Positions 5,048 to 6,301 of a stretch of 6,301 bases of DNA are shown in pieces. Position 1 is the stretch's first letter, and each line of letters opens with the position of its first letter. The notes under the pieces are model-generated. The model worked only from the letters and a program-made list of their open reading frames with translations. It did no database searches and had not been told where the DNA came from. The stretch lies in assembly GCA_021812735.1 (NCBI GenBank), contig JAKAMV010000619.1:1-6301 (forward strand), given 5' to 3'. Made by a program: the position numbers and the translations under genes. The DNA is from Chloroflexota bacterium (GTDB lineage Bacteria > Chloroflexota > Limnocylindria > Limnocylindrales > CSP1-4).

Positions 5048-6270
5048 ACGACTGGCCCCGAGTTCCACTAAAGCACCTCGTGGACATCAACCAGCGGGTG
5101 TTGCCCGAGACCACGCCGGCGTCGACCGAGTTCCGCTACATCGACATCTCGACATGCGGTCGAGGGAGGCTTGAGGCCGAGCCGGAGCTGATGCGCTTCG
5201 CGGACGCTCCGTCCCGGGCTCGGCGACTTGTCCGATCGGGCGACACGCTTGTCGCGACCGTTCGGACGTATCTCCGGGCGGTGTGGCCGGCGGCCGGGTC
5301 GCCCGACGACCTAGTCGCCTCGACCGGCTTCGCCGTTCTCTCGCCGAGGGATCGTCTCGACCCGGGGTTCCTCGGCTGGGTGGCGCAGTCGGACCCCTTC
5401 ATCGAGGAGATCGTCGCCCGCTCCGTGGGCGTCAGCTACCCGGCCGTCAACGGCCTTGAGGTCGGCGAGTTGTCCGTGGGCGTCCCGCAGATGGCGACGC
5501 AGCGCGCCATCGCCGACTACCTCGACGCCGAGACGGCACGTATCGACGCGCTGGTGGCGGCGCGCCGGCTACAGACTGAGCTCGTGGCCGAGCGCTTTCG
5601 GGCTCTTCGAGAGGCACGGGTCCGGGCACTCCTTGAGGAGTTTGGGACCGTGCCGCTGAAGCGGCTCGCGTGCCGAATCGAGCAGGGCTGGAGCCCCGAT
5701 GCCGAGGCTGTGCCGGCGGAGCCACGTGAGTGGGGCGTCCTGAAGACAAGCGCCGTGTCAGCCGGGAAGTTCGACGGCTCCCAGAACAAGAGGCTCCCGG
5801 CCGGGGTCACTTTCGATCGGCGATGGGCCGTCATGGATGGGGACCTGCTCGTCGTGAGGGGCTCGGGTTCGCCAGGGGCAGTCGCTCAGGCCGCCGTCGC
5901 CGCCACCGGAGGCCGGCACCTGCTGCTGCCCGATCTCCTGTATCGAGTCCGGCTTCGTGTGGGAGATGCCCGGTTCCTCGCCCACGCGCTCGCCTCGCAG
6001 TTTGCGCGCGACCAGTTCGAGGCTGCGATCCGCACCGATGTCGGCATGACGAGGAAGATCCGCTCGGAGGACCTGGCGAATGTCCTCGTTCCCGCGGCAC
6101 CCGTGCCGATCCAGCAGCAGGCCTCAGATGCGTTGGATCAAGAAACGACGGCCATCGAACGGGTGCGCGAGGCAGCCCGGCGTCAGATCGACCTCCTCCT
6201 CGAGCGCCGCCAGGCCCTCATCACCGCGGCCGTGACCGGCCAGCTCGAGATCCCCGGGGTCGCCGCGTGA
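5044..6270 (+). CDS. hsdS: Type I restriction-modification system specificity subunit HsdS
   Basis: A 408-residue protein starting at GTG 5044, which overlaps the PIN stop by 4 nt. No good Shine-Dalgarno is seen, so it is probably translated by coupling. The fold is repeated twice. Target recognition domain 1 covers about 5-150 (start WPRVPLKHL, end SVGVSYPAVN then VGVPQMATQRAIADYLD), followed by a central helix (about 158-198). Domain 2 covers about 203-355 (start VPLKRLACRIEQGW, end MTRKIRSEDL then VPAAPVPIQQQ), followed by a distal helix ending LLLERRQALITAAVTGQLEI, the usual HsdS terminus. The two domains read half-sites of a split target and the helices set the spacing and bind HsdM. The domains differ, implying an asymmetric site, which I cannot predict. 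The length is normal and no frameshift is seen. Codons are less G/C-strict than in hsdM, common for hsdS. Confidence 0.96.
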   Translation: MNDWPRVPLKHLVDINQRVLPETTPASTEFRYIDISTCGRGRLEAEPELMRFADAPSRARRLVRSGDTLVATVRTYLRAVWPAAGSPDDLVASTGFAVLSPRDRLDPGFLGWVAQSDPFIEEIVARSVGVSYPAVNGLEVGELSVGVPQMATQRAIADYLDAETARIDALVAARRLQTELVAERFRALREARVRALLEEFGTVPLKRLACRIEQGWSPDAEAVPAEPREWGVLKTSAVSAGKFDGSQNKRLPAGVTFDRRWAVMDGDLLVVRGSGSPGAVAQAAVAATGGRHLLLPDLLYRVRLRVGDARFLAHALASQFARDQFEAAIRTDVGMTRKIRSEDLANVLVPAAPVPIQQQASDALDQETTAIERVREAARRQIDLLLERRQALITAAVTGQLEIPGVAA

Positions 6271-6301
6271 CCTCCAGCTGCGGGCGGCCGGAGCCGGTTG
6301 A
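6267..6301 (+). CDS. Start of the next operon gene, probably HsdR restriction subunit (partial)
   Basis: GTG 6267 overlaps the hsdS stop as GTGA, the same junction type as between the PIN gene and hsdS. Eleven full codons are visible, reading MTSSCGRPEPV, and the frame stays open to the window edge. The sequence is too short to recognise. HsdR is expected because the other two type I subunits are present and no R subunit occurs elsewhere in the window. A different accessory gene, or a different start, is possible. Confidence 0.45.
   Translation, partial: MTSSCGRPEPV

Noticed and set aside
1..6301. CRISPR array, tRNA, rRNA, insertion sequence or riboswitch
   Set aside because: No regularly spaced repeats, tRNA-like cloverleaf, transposase or terminal inverted repeats were seen, and nearly all bases are accounted for by coding frames.

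Overview
The window is very GC-rich bacterial DNA with an almost complete G/C preference at codon third positions and dense, same-strand coding. This fits a high-GC actinobacterium-like genome, possibly Thermoleophilia or a relative, but no gene here fixes the phylum. All supported genes lie on the + strand.

Left part (1-1112) looks like host chromosome. The last 25 codons of a hydrophobic protein end at 80. After a 33-nt gap comes a membrane-anchored HD-GYP cyclic-di-GMP phosphodiesterase (114-1112).

The junction (1113-1333) holds a short direct repeat and then a headless DUF4357 domain. This is the C-terminal end of a restriction-associated protein whose front half is gone. It runs directly into hsdM through an ATGA overlap and appears to mark the left edge of a defence island.

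The island (1334-6301, continuing off the right edge) is a type I restriction-modification operon: hsdM (1334-3328), hsdS (5044-6270), and the first codons of a further gene, most likely hsdR, from 6267. Between hsdM and hsdS sit two extra genes: an XRE-like/ImmA-IrrE zinc metallopeptidase (3399-4553) and a DUF4411 PIN-like nuclease (4553-5047). They overlap each other (TGATG), and the PIN gene overlaps hsdS (GTGA). hsdS in turn overlaps the next frame (GTGA). The only gap in the operon is 70 nt between hsdM and the zincin gene. It holds a perfect 13-nt palindrome and a 24-codon frame that fits exactly between the two genes.

Proposed working of the locus: HsdM and HsdS form an adenine methyltransferase, and with HsdR they form a restriction complex. 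The zincin/PIN pair resembles a toxin-antitoxin or abortive-infection module co-translated with the specificity subunit. A conceptual parallel is the anticodon nuclease PrrC, which is encoded inside a type I hsd locus and kept silent by it. The gene assignments are strong; the guard or addiction role of the embedded pair is inference.
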